Shown here: positions 13,549 to 26,459 of the stretch, piece by piece
How positions within the stretch are numbered: the stretch's first letter is position 1
Layout: each line of letters starts with the position of its first letter
Assembly: GCA_003586115.2 (NCBI GenBank)
Contig: QVOM02000116.1
Coordinates: 29,799,062 to 29,863,061 of the forward strand
DNA length: 64,000 nt
Reading direction: 5' to 3'
DNA from: Salvator merianae
Lineage: Eukaryota > Chordata > Lepidosauria > Squamata > Teiidae
Notes under the pieces: generated by a model
Databases searched by the model: none
Told to the model about the DNA's origin: nothing
What the model saw: the letters and a program-made list of their open reading frames with translations, nothing else
Position numbers and translations under genes: made by a program

Positions 13549-14130
13549 CAGTGATGATATCTACAAGTAGACCTCAACTAGCAAGATTTTCTGCTACTGA
13601 TAAGCTAATTAATGGACGGAGTGTAGTGAAACCAATGATTTTGATTCAAACCACAGATAATATGAACAGAATTGTCTGATAAACCATAGTTCAGCAGTTC
13701 ATACTGCAGTTACTCTGAGGTAACTATGTAACCATATACACTAGGATCAGAAGTACTGCTGTTGGCTGCTGAGATAAACATGGAAACTGGGAAGAAACAC
13801 ACTGCATAAAATAGGCACATATAATGCTAAGCAGACATGAACTATTTGTAAAATCCATGCATTGAATGCAAATTGTAAACTTCTTGAGTAAGAAGCGTAT
13901 ATTTTAAAAAAGGACACAGAATCAGAGACTAGTCTACTGTTGATTTCTGCAACAGTCAGAACAGGACATGCGGGCATAGTTATCAATGAAATTATTTCAA
14001 CACACCATAGACCAGCCAACTTTCCTGCTGAAAGGAACATCCTATTTACTTTACTCTATGCCCTGGAGCAAAAATTCATGCTCCTAGAGCACCTCAGTTA
14101 GAAACTTGTAGTTTCCAGACTCTCCCAAAC

Positions 14131-14161
14131 CATGTATGTATGTATGTATGTATGTATGTAT
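14131..14161. repeat. (ATGT)n microsatellite
   Basis: About seven uninterrupted ATGT units. The DNA on either side (13549-14130 and 14162-15879) shows no gene and no repeat I can name. Confidence 0.95.
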
Positions 14162-15879
14162 CAATCTATCTGGTATTATTTATCCATTCAGTCAGTCCCT
14201 CCAGCCCTACCCAGCTTCTGAGTAGCAAATGCTGGAGATTATGGAATCATGGTGGGGTGATGAAAGGAAATGTTAGTGTGGAGAATGTCATCAGTATTAC
14301 AACGGAAAAATCCTTTGAGGAAAAAACCAGGCTTATTCTATTGCCAATTGTGTCAACTCATCCACCCAACGTCATTTTTAAAAAATAATTGTTCAGCCTA
14401 CCTTTCAAAGTGCAGGCCAACAATTATTGTGCCAGCTAATGTAATGGTCACTGTTAACCATTCCATAGATGAGCATTAGCACCCTGATGAAGAACACAGA
14501 CACTACATTTTTACCTTAGTAAAAAGTTCCATGTCACCAGATTCACCTGAAAAATACATTTCTAACCACTATTTCAGAGCACCATACGTGTCGGAGTATT
14601 TCTTGAATGGGGTATTAGTCCTAATCAGGTTATTTAGTATTAAGCAGAATGCACACCACCTAGAAGTTATAACTTCAGTTAATGGAGTGAAGGTTTAGTT
14701 GCAGCAGTAAGACATAAGAGAATTGATTTCTTAATATAGAATGCTTAATAAGAAATGAATTTAGATTAAAAAAAAAAGACCTAGACCTAGCTACTAGCTA
14801 GATAAGTTGAGGCAAAGAAAGGAAACCACTGTCATGAGGGGGAGGAAGTGAATGTGTGAAGCTCAGTAGGACAGGATTATAGAACATGGGCAAAAGCAGG
14901 AGGGATAGGTATGCTTAGCTAAGAATCCCAATTTCCAACAGTCCTAGTGGTGATACTGGATTTTGCACCTAGCAAAAAAAAAGGGCACCTAGCAGGAACT
15001 TGAGGGATCTGTGTTTGCATACTAGTACACCCTTTGGGTTCGTTACTTGCTTCCTTTTTGCACAATCGGATAATGCTTGGTGCCCATGCTATTGCCATGT
15101 GATGACCCAGTCCCATTGAGTGATGTGAAGGAAATGGCCCACTTCCAAGGCCATTTCCTGTGCATTGCTGAATGGTTCCTGGCAGAAACTTCAAAGCTGG
15201 GGGAATTTTTCATGCCTTGGCATAAATGTTTGTAAGAACAGAAAACCGGGGCATTAAACAGCTTGCTTCCCACCTCTGATGTGGAACCCCTCCTTCTGCA
15301 CCTCAGACATCTTTTTTCACATATGTGTGGGGTCTGTCTTTGTCACTTCCCTTAATCAAGAGTAAGAGGAATCCATTTGTCTACTAAAACCATAGTCATT
15401 ACCGAACGCACTGTTCTGAGGGTCACATAGGTTTCTTGCATTAAGCATATAACCCCATTATCCTGTGTATTGGTTGACATGATAATAAAATCCTGTCCTG
15501 GGAGTTTGTCTATATCAGAATAGGGAACTACGAGTTCCAAAGGGCAAGAAGAATGCCAATGCCAATTAGATTATTCAAGTCCTTATTACCATCAGCATCA
15601 GGTCATGACAAGTACACTTTTTCCTACAGAGAATAATCTCTTCCTGCCAGCTTTTCAGAATGCTCTAGATGTTTTTGAAGATTTGATGTAGTGCTTTGCT
15701 CAATTTTGAAGTCTGATTATCTGGACTACTGACATTTGCTCCATGTAGTCAGCACATTCTTTCTCCTCTTGAAAGAACCTTGGGACTGATTCTGTTCAAG
15801 TTGACCATTGTTTCCTCTGAGATAGGAAAGAGTGAAAGAGAGTTTGTAGTCTTAATGGCTGTTCTTGTAGTGGTTGACT

Positions 15880-16036
15880 ACACTGGCACATCCATGGGCA
15901 CCTTTATGTAGTTTTCATGGCAGAGATACATTAGTGGTTTGCCAATGCTTACTTTCAGGTGGATGCTGGGTATTGAACTGGAAACTTTCTGCTTTCAAGG
16001 CAGTTTGCTCTATCACTGAGCTATAGCTACTACCAG
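15880..16036 (-). mobile_element. tRNA-derived SINE
   Basis: On the minus strand the head reads agctatagctcagtgatagagc...gcagaaag...ccagttcaatacccagc, a tRNA-Ala-like sequence with A box (tagctcagtgatagagc) and B box (agttcaatac). The body follows as 'ggcaaaccactaatgtatctctgccatgaaaac', matching the SINE body I know from squamates. The tRNA part is mutated and runs into the body, so it is not a tRNA gene. Confidence 0.75.
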
Positions 16037-16194
16037 TCTTAATGGTACTTTTGTTCAATCATCAAGTTTATCTGTAAATTTATCATTTAGTTTTCCCTGA
16101 CTTATGGTTTTCCATTGGACCTTGATTCCAAATGCCAGGTCTTGATTCACTCTAGCCAATCACCCTTGGCACAACCCTGACAATAATTAACAAA

Positions 16195-16940
16195 TTGTTT
16201 ATTTTAATTTGTAGCTCGCTTTTCACACAAAGGTACCAGGGTGGATCACAACAAATTGATACAAACAAAATAAAGCACACTTAAAAATATAACCTTCCCA
16301 CCCCAGCAGGACTATATTCAGAAGAAACTAAGCTTCAAAGGCCTGAGCGAAGACATATGTTCTTAGTGCTGAAAACAGTATAACATTGGAACCTGGCGTA
16401 CCTTTCCTAGAAGGCTGTTCCAAAGCATGGGGGCTGGCATGGAAAAGACCCTCTTGCATGCCACCTATCATCACACCTCTGAGGGTGACAAAACTACAAG
16501 AAGGGCCTCCCCTTCTGATCTTAATGGCTGAGCAGATCTATATGGGAAAAGGTTTTCCTTCAGATATTTGGGTCCCAAGCTATTTTGGGTTTTATATGTC
16601 AAAATCAACACCTTGAATCAGACTTGGTAGCAAACAGGTTACCGGAACAGACCTTTTGAAACTGACACAATGGTGAGAAACTCAAGTAAGCAGTCAAGCT
16701 GCTGCTTTTTGCAATAGTTCCAGCTTCTGGATCATCTTCAAAGGTAGCCTTGTGTAATGTGCACCATGACACTCTAGCCTAGAGGTTATCAAAGCATGGA
16801 CCACCTTGGCCAAGTTGTCTCTATACAGAAAATCATGAAACAGGCAAACCAGTTAGAGATGGAGGTAAGCATTCCTGGCTGCCAATGTCACCTCAGCTTC
16901 AAGAGACAGTGATGAATCCAGAAGGAACTCCATATCAATA

Positions 16941-16990
<50 letters not shown>

Positions 16991-17185
16991 AGGGCAAAAT
17001 GATCCTATCCAGAATTGAGCGCCCCTAACTTCCTGAATTTGACACCCTGGATACAACATTTTTTCATCTTCTCTGGATTCAGTTTCAATTTATTGCTTTA
17101 CATACAGTTCATCACTTCCTCCAAGCAGTGACTGAGTACTTCAACCACCTCCCTCAACTTAGAAGGAACGGAAAGACAGAGTTGA
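16195..17185 (-). mobile_element. L2/CR1-group LINE fragment (RT C-terminal half to 3' tail)
   Basis: The minus-strand translation gives recognisable pieces in order: FLLDSSLSLEAEVTLAARNA (within 16860-16935), HALITSRLECHGAHY then LPLKMIQKLELLQKAAA (about 16700-16796), a region corresponding to 'TYKALNGLG', and a 3' tail at 16195-16290 ('gcgagctacaaatt'). These are the post-palm RT blocks of reptile L2/CR1-group elements. Frames are broken, and a CTTT microsatellite has grown inside the coding part. Confidence 0.8.
16941..16990. repeat. (CTTT)n microsatellite inside the LINE
   Basis: About 12 CTTT units directly next to the LDSSLSLEAEV-encoding stretch of the LINE. On the minus strand it reads as a Lys/Glu/Arg repeat, which is not meaningful protein. 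Confidence 0.97.
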
Positions 17186-18654
17186 GTGTATTATGGCACC
17201 TCACTCCTAATCTCCTGATGAATTGTTGATATAAAAATGTGTATATTTATAGGTTTTGAATTCATGCATGTGCTATATCATTGATTTTTGCTTTTGATTT
17301 ATCAACTCATGATATTTTTTACTGTAGCATTACTCATCTCTATCTTTTAAAAATGGTGCCCAAGGATGCAGTTTTCAAAAAACAAGATGTGTATACAATC
17401 CTGATTCTTGTGTTAGGTTAACAAATAGTGCTACATGCTTGAAGCAATTCTGATCTTAAATTTGCTTGGCACACAAATCACTGCTAGTTGCATTTATGTC
17501 ACAATATACTGTCTTACATTGTGACTAAAAACATAGTCATATCTCTTCTTTCATATTCAATAAATCTACCTTCTGAACAGGTATGGCATTTTTTAATTTT
17601 TTAAAAGTTATTCAACAAAATTTTAAAATATTGGTCATTTTATTACTTTATATGTTTTACTACATGAATACACGTTTTATCAACATTTGGAAAACTACAC
17701 TGTAACTGAAAAGGAAGTTGCTAATTTTCTAAATAAACTTAAAATAAACATGAAAAAAGAATAAAGCCTTCGTAGAGAATTTCAGCAATTATATCTCCAC
17801 AGCTACAGTATAACCCACAACTTTGAGGCTGCTTTGATTGCTGAACCATGACTGAAGTGACTAATTTGGCTTTCTTTAAGAAAACAAGAACATTCATTCC
17901 CACCACAATGGAGAGAGGCAGTTTTAATTAAACCTTATCAAAAGATGAATACAAAATAAACTCAATAACTATTCTAGAAGACTCTATTTTCAGCTGTTTA
18001 GCTGAAGCTTGCCATGTTCCTGCAATAATTAACCACTGTCCGAGGAATGCTGGAGTTGTGTTAATGTTGGTAAAGATTTAATTAGTTCAATTATCTGGAG
18101 AGTATTCAAGGCTCAGCACAGCATTAATTTCTTCAGGCTTTATACATACCTCAGATCAAAATATATTAAACTGAAATATAAGTGAACAAAAGAAGCCACT
18201 ATTTAACTTTAAGTGTTGAAAACATTGCATGTAGAAAGAATCAAGATCTGGAATAGATCATTATCTCCAGCACGAGAAAATATGAAAAGAAGTTTTAATT
18301 GGATATCTTAGTATGAGAGTAGAGGGGAAAATAGAAAAGGCAGTGGCTGCTTTAGGATTGTAATTTCCTACATATTTTATTTCTTTCAGAGAAAGTCAGG
18401 CATTTAAAAAGCTCTGAAAGCACAGTGACACAGACAACTATTTCAATCTGTCAGACAGCATGGACAAACAGTAGGGATCATGTCAGAATACAGAATGGCC
18501 CCTAGCGTTCTGACCTTCCTGGTGGGAAAGAGAACACAGTAGTGTGCCTGACAAGCTTGGCAACAAAAGAAGAATATTTAGTTCCCCTACCCCATCTTCT
18601 GAATGCTTCTCACAGTAAAAATCAACTGAGCTAAATTATAATCTATGATTAACA
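17186..18654. other. Non-coding; candidate conserved element at about 17750-18170
   Basis: No repeats or genes are recognisable. 17750-18170 is rich in AT-hook/homeodomain-type motifs (tgactaatttgg, gttttaattaaacc, tttaattagttcaatta) and a Runx-like aaccactg, as in many vertebrate enhancers. This is inference from texture only. Confidence 0.25.
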
Positions 18655-18745
18655 ATGTTAAGCCTGCACTTCTACTCAGATGAAAGGTCCACTGAGTTCA
18701 GTAGAACTTACTCCCAGGTAAGCATGTGCAGAAATGCAGCTTAAA
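18655..18745. repeat. Squamate dispersed repeat with 'acttactcccaggtaag' signature
   Basis: Contains 'gagttcagtagaacttactc' directly followed by 'ccaggtaagcatgtgc', and ends 'aaatgcagcttaaaa'. This is a diverged copy of a short, very common reptile repeat (signature agtgggacttactcccaggtaag...gcagcc). The family name is not certain. Confidence 0.6.
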
Positions 18746-18923
18746 AATCTTTTTTCACATTAAAACAGAAGCATTCATAAAATGTCATGTTTCTAAAGAG
18801 CATTCTGATTTTATCTTTCCCCCTCCTTTTAAGTCCAAGTACCATAGGCATCACTGATTCTCATGACTGGAAGCAATTTACAAACAATATGTTACTCTTT
18901 TATATTCGTATTTATATATATAT

Positions 18924-18925
<2 letters not shown>

Positions 18926-18954
<29 letters not shown>
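18926..18954. repeat. (CA)n microsatellite
   Basis: About 14 CA units flanked by TA-rich sequence. Confidence 0.95.
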
Positions 18955-18959
<5 letters not shown>

Positions 18960-19307
18960 AACACTGCATAATTAAAATATTTTTTAAAAATTTATCTCTT
19001 ATTTTAAACTACATGTTAGAATTTATCTGCCTTCTTTGTTAAAAAAAGTTCTTAAAAATATTAATATTTTGATTGGAACACTGCCATTTTTAGTATTATA
19101 ACAATTTATGTACAATTATTTTAGATTTTTTTAAGAGTTACTGCAGTTACATACCCTCTATCATTTGCAAGTGACAAATCAGGCAAAGTTTTTTTAAAAA
19201 AATAAAAATAAAAGAACTGCTCTGGGGAGAGAGGAAGCTTTGAGCTTGAAGGGAACACTCTAAGAACACACTTTTTTACCACTGGCAGCTGGGTAAGGGG
19301 GGAGGCA

Positions 19308-19490
19308 CAGCAGAAGCTTCTCCCCTGTGTCTATGTGGCAGCAAATGGACTAAAGGGTGTTCAGTATAAGTTGTAGGAACTTCAAAAATAATTTTCTTTT
19401 TGAAGTTCCCGTACCAGAACACTCTTTAGTGTATTTTCTACATGTGCCACAAAGCCCACACTAAAGAGCAGTCTTAAAGCTTCCAGGGGT
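19308..19490. repeat. Foldback (inverted-repeat) element
   Basis: The inner arms are an exact match: ggaacttcaaaaa (19377-19389) pairs with tttttgaagttcc (19397-19409) around a loop of about 7 nt. Pairing continues outward with mismatches: actaaagggtgtt with aacactctttagt, tgtggca with tgccaca, gaagctt with aagcttc. The whole 180 bp could fold on itself, as expected for a MITE or a foldback DNA element. No flanking duplication is evident. Confidence 0.7.
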
Positions 19491-22400
19491 AACCCCTGAT
19501 CTTGTGGAAATCCACTATGAGTACCAAACTGGACATGGAAACAGACTCATTCCTTTCTTCCTAATGTTCATGGCTGCATGATCTATAGACAAACCCTAGG
19601 CTATGAGCTATTGGACCATTGTTACTGTTGTATAGACCTGACCCAAATGTTGTTCAGGCTATTGCTACCAAAATAAATAAATAAATAAACCTAATTTGCA
19701 TGCACCAATTATTTTGGTGATGCAGCTTTTCTATAACAATATTATAAACAGCATTTGGATATGACAAAATTCCCAGTTCTTCTTCAGCCTCTTTCGCCTA
19801 TACAGCTGTTGTTTTGGCTACTACTATAGTCTGGCAGTGAACCAACTGCTTATACAACTAACACCAAATGGAGTTTCCACATTACAACAATAACACAAAC
19901 CCAGACCTACAGAAACTAACTCAGCTCTAAATCAATATATTTTTGGTATCATCCAGGTTGTTTGTAGGTTAGCTTTTAATTGTACTATATGGCTAGAGAA
20001 ACTTTCAAGTTTCTGGAAACAACTAAATGTGACATTTTTCTAAAACAAATTTAGTACCAGTAACACTTCCAAGGTGCTCTTCTATCAATTCCAATATTAA
20101 GATGAATCACATACTGTAAAATTATAAGATAAATTCACATAAGTATTATGCGATATAGCTTGGCATTCATTACACACTAATGTAACGTGTGTTTAAAAAT
20201 TCTTAAAGATTTTAATCACCCAGCTAAAAGAATAATAATGATATGTTCCAAAAGAAAATCTTAAGGTGGGCCTACACATAAATTTGAGGAACTGCTTTAA
20301 ATGTACACAGTGCTCAGTTCATGGAATTTTTTTCTATTAATATTTTTACTGCAACAACATTACAAATTATAATTATTATTATTATTATTATACAACCTGT
20401 TCATTCAGTCTGGTAATCTGGTGAGCAATGCCCAGTCTGCTCACTCATAATAATGACAGGCATTAGGTTTCTGACTTTCTGGCTTCTGCAAGATGTTTTG
20501 GACATGTTTGTTGTGATCAGACAGTCTTTTCTGTTCTTTATCAAACTCTTGGTCAATTCTCCCAATCTTTAAAATAATTTCCCACATGCTCATACTACTG
20601 TCAATTTTCATTTTATTTATTTTGTCATATTTGTTATTATTTATTTTGCAATTTGTACTGCTATGTTTTTACTCAAAATCAACTAACTTATTTTATCCAT
20701 GTAAATTTTTTAACTGAATTCTACCTCAAAGTTTTGCTTTTTTATAGTTTCATTTTGTCCAGTAACTCTGTTATGTACAATACTTCTAAATACTTGATTA
20801 CGAAGATCACAAGGGCAAAAATAATGTGATAATTAAGAGATAAAGGCTGGAGTTATGTTTGCCTAGAATTGGAAGGTTAACAATTATTTTTTCAGTATGG
20901 CTTTAGTGTACTGAAAAGCAGATTTTAAAGAATCACAATAAGCAAGTGAACAATGCCCTTACTGCTGCTACTTATTTAATATGTTAAATTACCAATTTCG
21001 TCTCATGATGATTTATTTTTTTCTAGACAGACAGAAATTGTAGATCTAAGTTATTGCCAAAATCCAGATTGTAACAATACAGTAAATACGAACTTCCAAA
21101 GAAGATATAAAATGGCTTCTGATTTTAATTCTCAGTCTCACAAATATTCTGGATTTAAATTTTATGGGAATATGGGTGCTTTGCATACATAGTAAAAAGG
21201 AACTTGTTTCAGCTCTTGAGTACAAGTCATTTTTACTATACAAAACCCCTGCTTCTTTGCAAGCAGAAGGGAATACTTTGAGCCTTTTGAATATAGGAAA
21301 ACCTTAAAGGAGACAATAGTATGTAAACAATCTGCAAATATACAACATTGCAACCTCAAGGCTGAGAGTAAAGCTTTCAGAAAGACCCCTTCATCAGATT
21401 TCCTTCTACTCTTCATCTTGAACAAAGCTTTGACTGACAATAAGAAATCTACTTCTTTCTTCGGATTAAACCCCTTTGCAGGAAAAGTATGCAAATGCTG
21501 TACGTGTTTCCCTTGTCTGAGGCTACTCTAAACCAGATATCTTTTCACTGTCTTTTTTATTCAAGCAGACCATCTGACTGGCTGACAGGCTGACCAGCCT
21601 TCCAATTCAGTATGTTTCACAGTACTGACACTTGGATCCTGGGGCCTGCCATGCACTTTAAAAGAAGCTCATTCAGTCATAATTAACAATTCCCTGCATA
21701 TTTCCTAAGATATGGTAATTATTGTAATAAATACTCCAGTGAAGCATTTGTTCCAGTATATATATATATTTCCAAAGTATTAAACAACATCAAATTTATA
21801 TATATATATATATAATATGAATATATTTTCTCAAGTATGATCTATTATTTGTTTTTTATATTCCAGAAGATAAAAATTGAACCGGATAAATATCTCAATA
21901 GAAAGACATGATATGCATAATTGAGGAATAATATGTCTCTAGCCTGCTGCACAACTTATTTAAGAAATTCGTTTGTCTTTATTTATCTGATCTCATCATC
22001 CAAGTCCTAACTTAGTTGGAGATTATGCAAGTTTAGAGCAAGCTATTTCAAATACTGTGCGTTTTCATTCACAAAACTCTCATGCTGACTCAATCAACAT
22101 ACTTTCAAGAGTAAGGTCATTATCTTCCTTTTATTATGCAGTTCCAAGTATTGCTATATATTAGAATACCTACAGATTTATAACTGAAAATTGGTACAGA
22201 ATGGTGATCTAAATAACTTCAGAAGCAGCCTTCTTTTTTAATAAGCAGAAATGGTAGACTGTGGGTCTACAAAAATCAATTTAGAGCACAAGGGCAGCTT
22301 TATTTTAAACTGCCTAATTCAGCTGCTGGAGTACTCCAGCAACTACTTGGACAGTTGAAAATATAGTGTGCAATCCTACCACTAACCTGAGGGCTTGACC

Positions 22401-24149
22401 CACTGTCCACAACTGCTCCTTAAAGTCAAAATACATTGATATCTAGTTTACTAAGATGTGGACAGAGATGTCTCTTCATACACTAGAAAATCAAACTATC
22501 TAGATTCCATGAAGATTTTTTTTTTGTAGGAGGGGACACATTTGTGGCAAGCAGAATTAAACACAATATTATCTGAAGAAAAAGCAAGTTGATCCACATG
22601 AATATTGTATACTGTTTTCATCACTCCTGCTACATTAAGGATGTTAAAATAAGGTCAGAAAGAACAAGATACCTTCCTCTAGTTTTTCTTGCTTTTTTCC
22701 CCTCAGAAGGGTTCACTTTGGGGGCTATAGGCCATCACTGGGCATGGCCAAGGCAAAACATAGGCAAGGCCTCCCCATACATGCATACGTACATACATAC
22801 ATACATACGTACGCATAACGCATGAAAGAGAGACCACAGTTAGACTTTAAAAATCATTTAGAGAGTTCTGGAAGTCTGAAGCTGAGAATTAAGAACTCCA
22901 TCCCCAGCTGGCTTCACACATACCTCACCAATACCATTCATTCTCTGCTCCCTCTAAAATGTCAGACGGAATTACAAAACAGGAAATCATGTCTGGAGAT
23001 CAAGACCATACACATGCAGCAACCTCACCATAATTCTTCAGACAGATTTTTAAAAAGATTTATCTGATTCCTCCAATGTGCCAGGGGAAGGAATGTCTCA
23101 CAGACAAAATAAGTAAAGGGAAGAACACACAAACATTGAAGGGAGAGATGTGTCCACCATTACTGCATTCTTGTCCCTTCCTTCTCCTGCAGCCAAAGTG
23201 GCAATTGGGAGGTACTTCAGTGTGTGAGCCAAAGCTGAGGGGAGTCAGGAGAAGGGATGAGAATGCTGTCATTGTGGATACCATTCCTTGGGCTCATCTC
23301 TTCCCGTAGCATGTGTCAGTAGTTCTCACATTCCTTTCATTGGGCCCTAGACATACCTACCTGAGTCAGAAACAGGCAATGTTTTCTGTGGGCTGCATGC
23401 TGAAGGGTATGAACCTATCCCTTCCCTCCCCAAATGTGGTTTTCTATGCCTTCAGCTTCCCCATATCACAACCAAGCTTATAATAGTTAGTGTAAGCTTA
23501 ATATTATGAAATGTTTGGAGTGGCCTTGCTTCAGGCCATACCAGTTCCTTATCCTGGTCCTAGTATATGTTTTCCTGAAGTCCACATTTATCCTTTATCT
23601 GTCATAGGAATGAATGCCATTCAAGAACAGAATGAAGCACAACTGCACAGCTGCATATCCAGGAGTCTGTCAAATTGTTTACCTACTTTCATCTCATATT
23701 TCTTTCACAAATAAACAAACATTAAACATTCATTTAATTTTCATGTCAAAAAATTAGACAATGTAAGGCTACAGCTACTCATAATGATATTTCAGTCATA
23801 CAGTCCTGCAAGAGAATCTTTTCCAAATGTTCTACTGAAACCAGCAGAAATCTTCCTGGATGAGCTTGTATTATAATTCTTGAACTTTTATAGGATTTGC
23901 TTGAAAATGTGTCCTACTGAAAGCTGTATTTTTCTTATAGGTTCTCATGCTTCCCTCAAACCTTTTTCTTAAGTGGACATTTTGGTCAGAACTGAGCATG
24001 ACAGACCAGGTACCCCTGGATTTTAGGCCTCATTTTACAGGGAAAAAACTGCTCAATCCCATATAATGACCTATGCTGTGAGAGGAAAAAAGTGAGTGTG
24101 ATTTTGGTCATGGTACCCTTCTTGGATACCTATTAGTTAGATCTAGTTA
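19491..24149. other. Non-coding with scattered microsatellites
   Basis: Contains an ATT run (20366-20391), two TA runs (about 21757-21770 and 21797-21813) and a CATA/CGTA run (22777-22813). 21540-21720 is unique-looking and motif-dense. The open frames in this stretch show no recognisable protein. Nothing else can be named. Confidence 0.5.
22777..22813. repeat. (CATA)n microsatellite with CGTA variants
   Basis: catacatgcatacgtacatac and further units of the same type. Confidence 0.9.
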
Positions 24150-24670
24150 GTGCTATGTGGCAATTAATATTCTACTTGGATGGTCCCTCCCAGATACTGT
24201 AATTGGAAGATGAATTGTTTAACAGAGTGCATTAGGATCAGCGCAACATGTAGTATAGGGCAGATGTGGATAAACTGAGTATGATATAATGCACTGGTTG
24301 AGGACATATAAGCTGAAGTACCATTTAGACAAGACAATTCCCTTGAAGTACCAGAACCACAGTCTGGGTATACTTTTAACCCAGTGCTGTCACTGGTGTT
24401 AACGAGAGCTTCTAACTGCATGAAGAACCTTTCATTAGCTGCAGTTGTTGTCCTGCAGGAGGGCAGTGTAGTGTTAATTAATTTACACTTTAGTAAACTC
24501 TCATTTAGATTAGGGTGATGAGATTTCTTAAAGCTGGTCCAGAGGCTCCAGTCAGTGAAGAATGTGGCACCAATTCTTGCCTCCTTGCACTGGTTTTCTA
24601 TATGTTTTGAGGCCTAATTGAAAGCTGTGATGTTAACTATTAAAGTCTAAACTACATGTTGCAAGTGACT
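24150..24670 (+). mobile_element. L2/CR1-group LINE fragment, 3' half of the RT region
   Basis: Highly diverged. At 24530-24650 it reads like the 'KLQLVQNAAARLL...LHWLPI...FKVLVLTIKAL' region of the family: ccagaggctccagtcagtgaa, atgtggcaccaattcttgcc, ttgcactggttttctat, gttaactattaaagtctaaac. Upstream homology fades near 24160. The opposite-strand 85-codon frame here is a shadow. Confidence 0.5.
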
Positions 24671-25045
24671 GAGTGTGATAGCAAGCACATATTACTAAGT
24701 GAGAGCTGCAGGTCTTAGAAAATTCAAATGCAATGAACACCTAGTTTAGCAGCCAGGAAACCAGAAGATAAAGGTTTACCATGAAAGAGAGTGAGGTTAA
24801 AAGAATCCGGCATCTCAGGACTGAAGCCCAGAATCCAGAAGCTACACTACAGGAATCAGTCTAACAGGAGAGGGAGTAGGGAAGTTGGGTTGCAATGGGG
24901 GGAGATGGATTGGAGGAAGACACAATTGGAGGAAGGCTGGCATACAGTAGAGAGGATGCCATGAATATGAAGGTGAGGGATTGTATTGAATGAACTGTTG
25001 GGATCCCCCCAGTTCAGTCTGGCACCAGACTGGGAATTTCAGGGG

Positions 25046-25068
25046 GTTCAGTTCAGTTCAGTTCAGTA
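25046..25068. repeat. (GTTCA)n pentanucleotide run
   Basis: Four to five GTTCA units within a GTTCAG-rich segment (24990-25110) that begins 'gggatccccccagttcag'. The segment may be an old repeat of unknown type. Confidence 0.85.
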
Positions 25069-25514
25069 CCCAAATCCTCAAACCTTCAGGTTCATTCTGA
25101 ACTAGTACTAAATAAAAGCGATTTGGCACATTTCGGTCTCAGTGGGTTCCTGCTACTTTGCCCCATTGATCACAAAGCATAACGGCTTGCCCCAGGAACT
25201 CCAAAACTTATTATCTGTCCGTCTATAAACTCAAATTTTTCTTGTCCTTTTTCATGTACAAAAACTCTCTATGTTCTTCCAATCACTTGTACTTGCCTAG
25301 AACTGCCATATAACACACTAGTATAGACCTAGTCCATGCCCTCCTTTTCTTCTTTCTGCATGATCCATATTGTATTAGGAAAGGATAAATAACTGGAGTA
25401 ATTTTTTAGTTTCTCCTATATGCAGCTCTTGGTAGATTTCAAAGAGAAACACTGTTGCTTTTAATTGTTGTAGCTTTCTTCTTCTTTCTCTGAATATGTC
25501 GCATACATAGCAGA

Positions 25515-25610
25515 AGTGCTTAACTAGGGCCCTCTAGATGTTTGCAAACTACAACCCTCCTGGGACTTTAGATAGGAACATGTGGGGGGTTGCAATTGAG
25601 CCCCCTCATA
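25515..25610. repeat. Fragment of a hAT-like dispersed repeat
   Basis: 'ggccctctagatgtttgcaa' then 'actacaaccctcctgggact' matches the signature ccctccagatgttgttggactacaactccca found in many reptile hAT-derived repeats. Only one end is present. Confidence 0.45.
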
Positions 25611-26459
25611 TATAGCCTTAGTATCTGACAGCTGCTAATCCTTCCATTGACAAAAGTGAATTGCCATGTTTGATGCTGGTTCTCACAGCAAAGATCCATT
25701 CTGGTTGTATCTCCTGCCCTCCTAAACCTTAGTTAAGTTTAGTGTTTCATAAACATTTTTACCTTTTCTGACCTTTCCTTTCTGACTTCAAACTCCCTAT
25801 TCTAGTGACCAGAATAAAACCTCAATTTCAAGCTTCCGTGCGACAACTGAGGTTATCCTGGACATATGTACACTGACATTATGGCATTATTTGCAATAAC
25901 AGTTGTAAATTCTCAAGCATATGAACCACAATTTTCCTACAGCCCAATATCACATACAAATGATTCCCCCAAATATTTTTTTTTCTAGCAAGAAATTAGT
26001 AGTCAAAAGTATTTACTAAACTGATCAAGATGAAAAATACTTGTAAAATATCTTAGAAAACACTGTGCTTATAAACGATAGAAATAATTGAAAATACGCT
26101 AGTCTGGTAAGACAAGGAATAGGTTAATTCAATTGCCCTTAATCAAACTCATAATCCATAATTTTTATAAGGAGGAATGTAGGAATTTGAAAAGATGCAA
26201 AAGCAGACAAAAAGCATTATATTGTCAGTGGAAATGGTGTTCTGAATTTATGCAATCAGCTTATCCACTGAAAATAAACATGAGCTGGTTTATAATTCAG
26301 TCTGTGATGGAGGCAGATATTTCCCCCTCCAGCAGAAACTAAAACAAGGGGAGGGGGCAGTGAGTGAATGAGTATCAAATCCAGAAATCCCTTACCTGCC
26401 CTGTCTGATAATGAATTCAACACATATACACAAGCTTCTGCTGAATTGCTACAATTGCA

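Noticed and set aside
15960..16036. tRNA-Ala-like sequence on the minus strand
   Set aside because: Stem pairing is degraded and the sequence continues into a SINE body, so it is not a functional tRNA gene.
21162..21494. 110-codon minus-strand frame
   Set aside because: The translation is compositionally ordinary and shows no domain. No splice context supports an exon.
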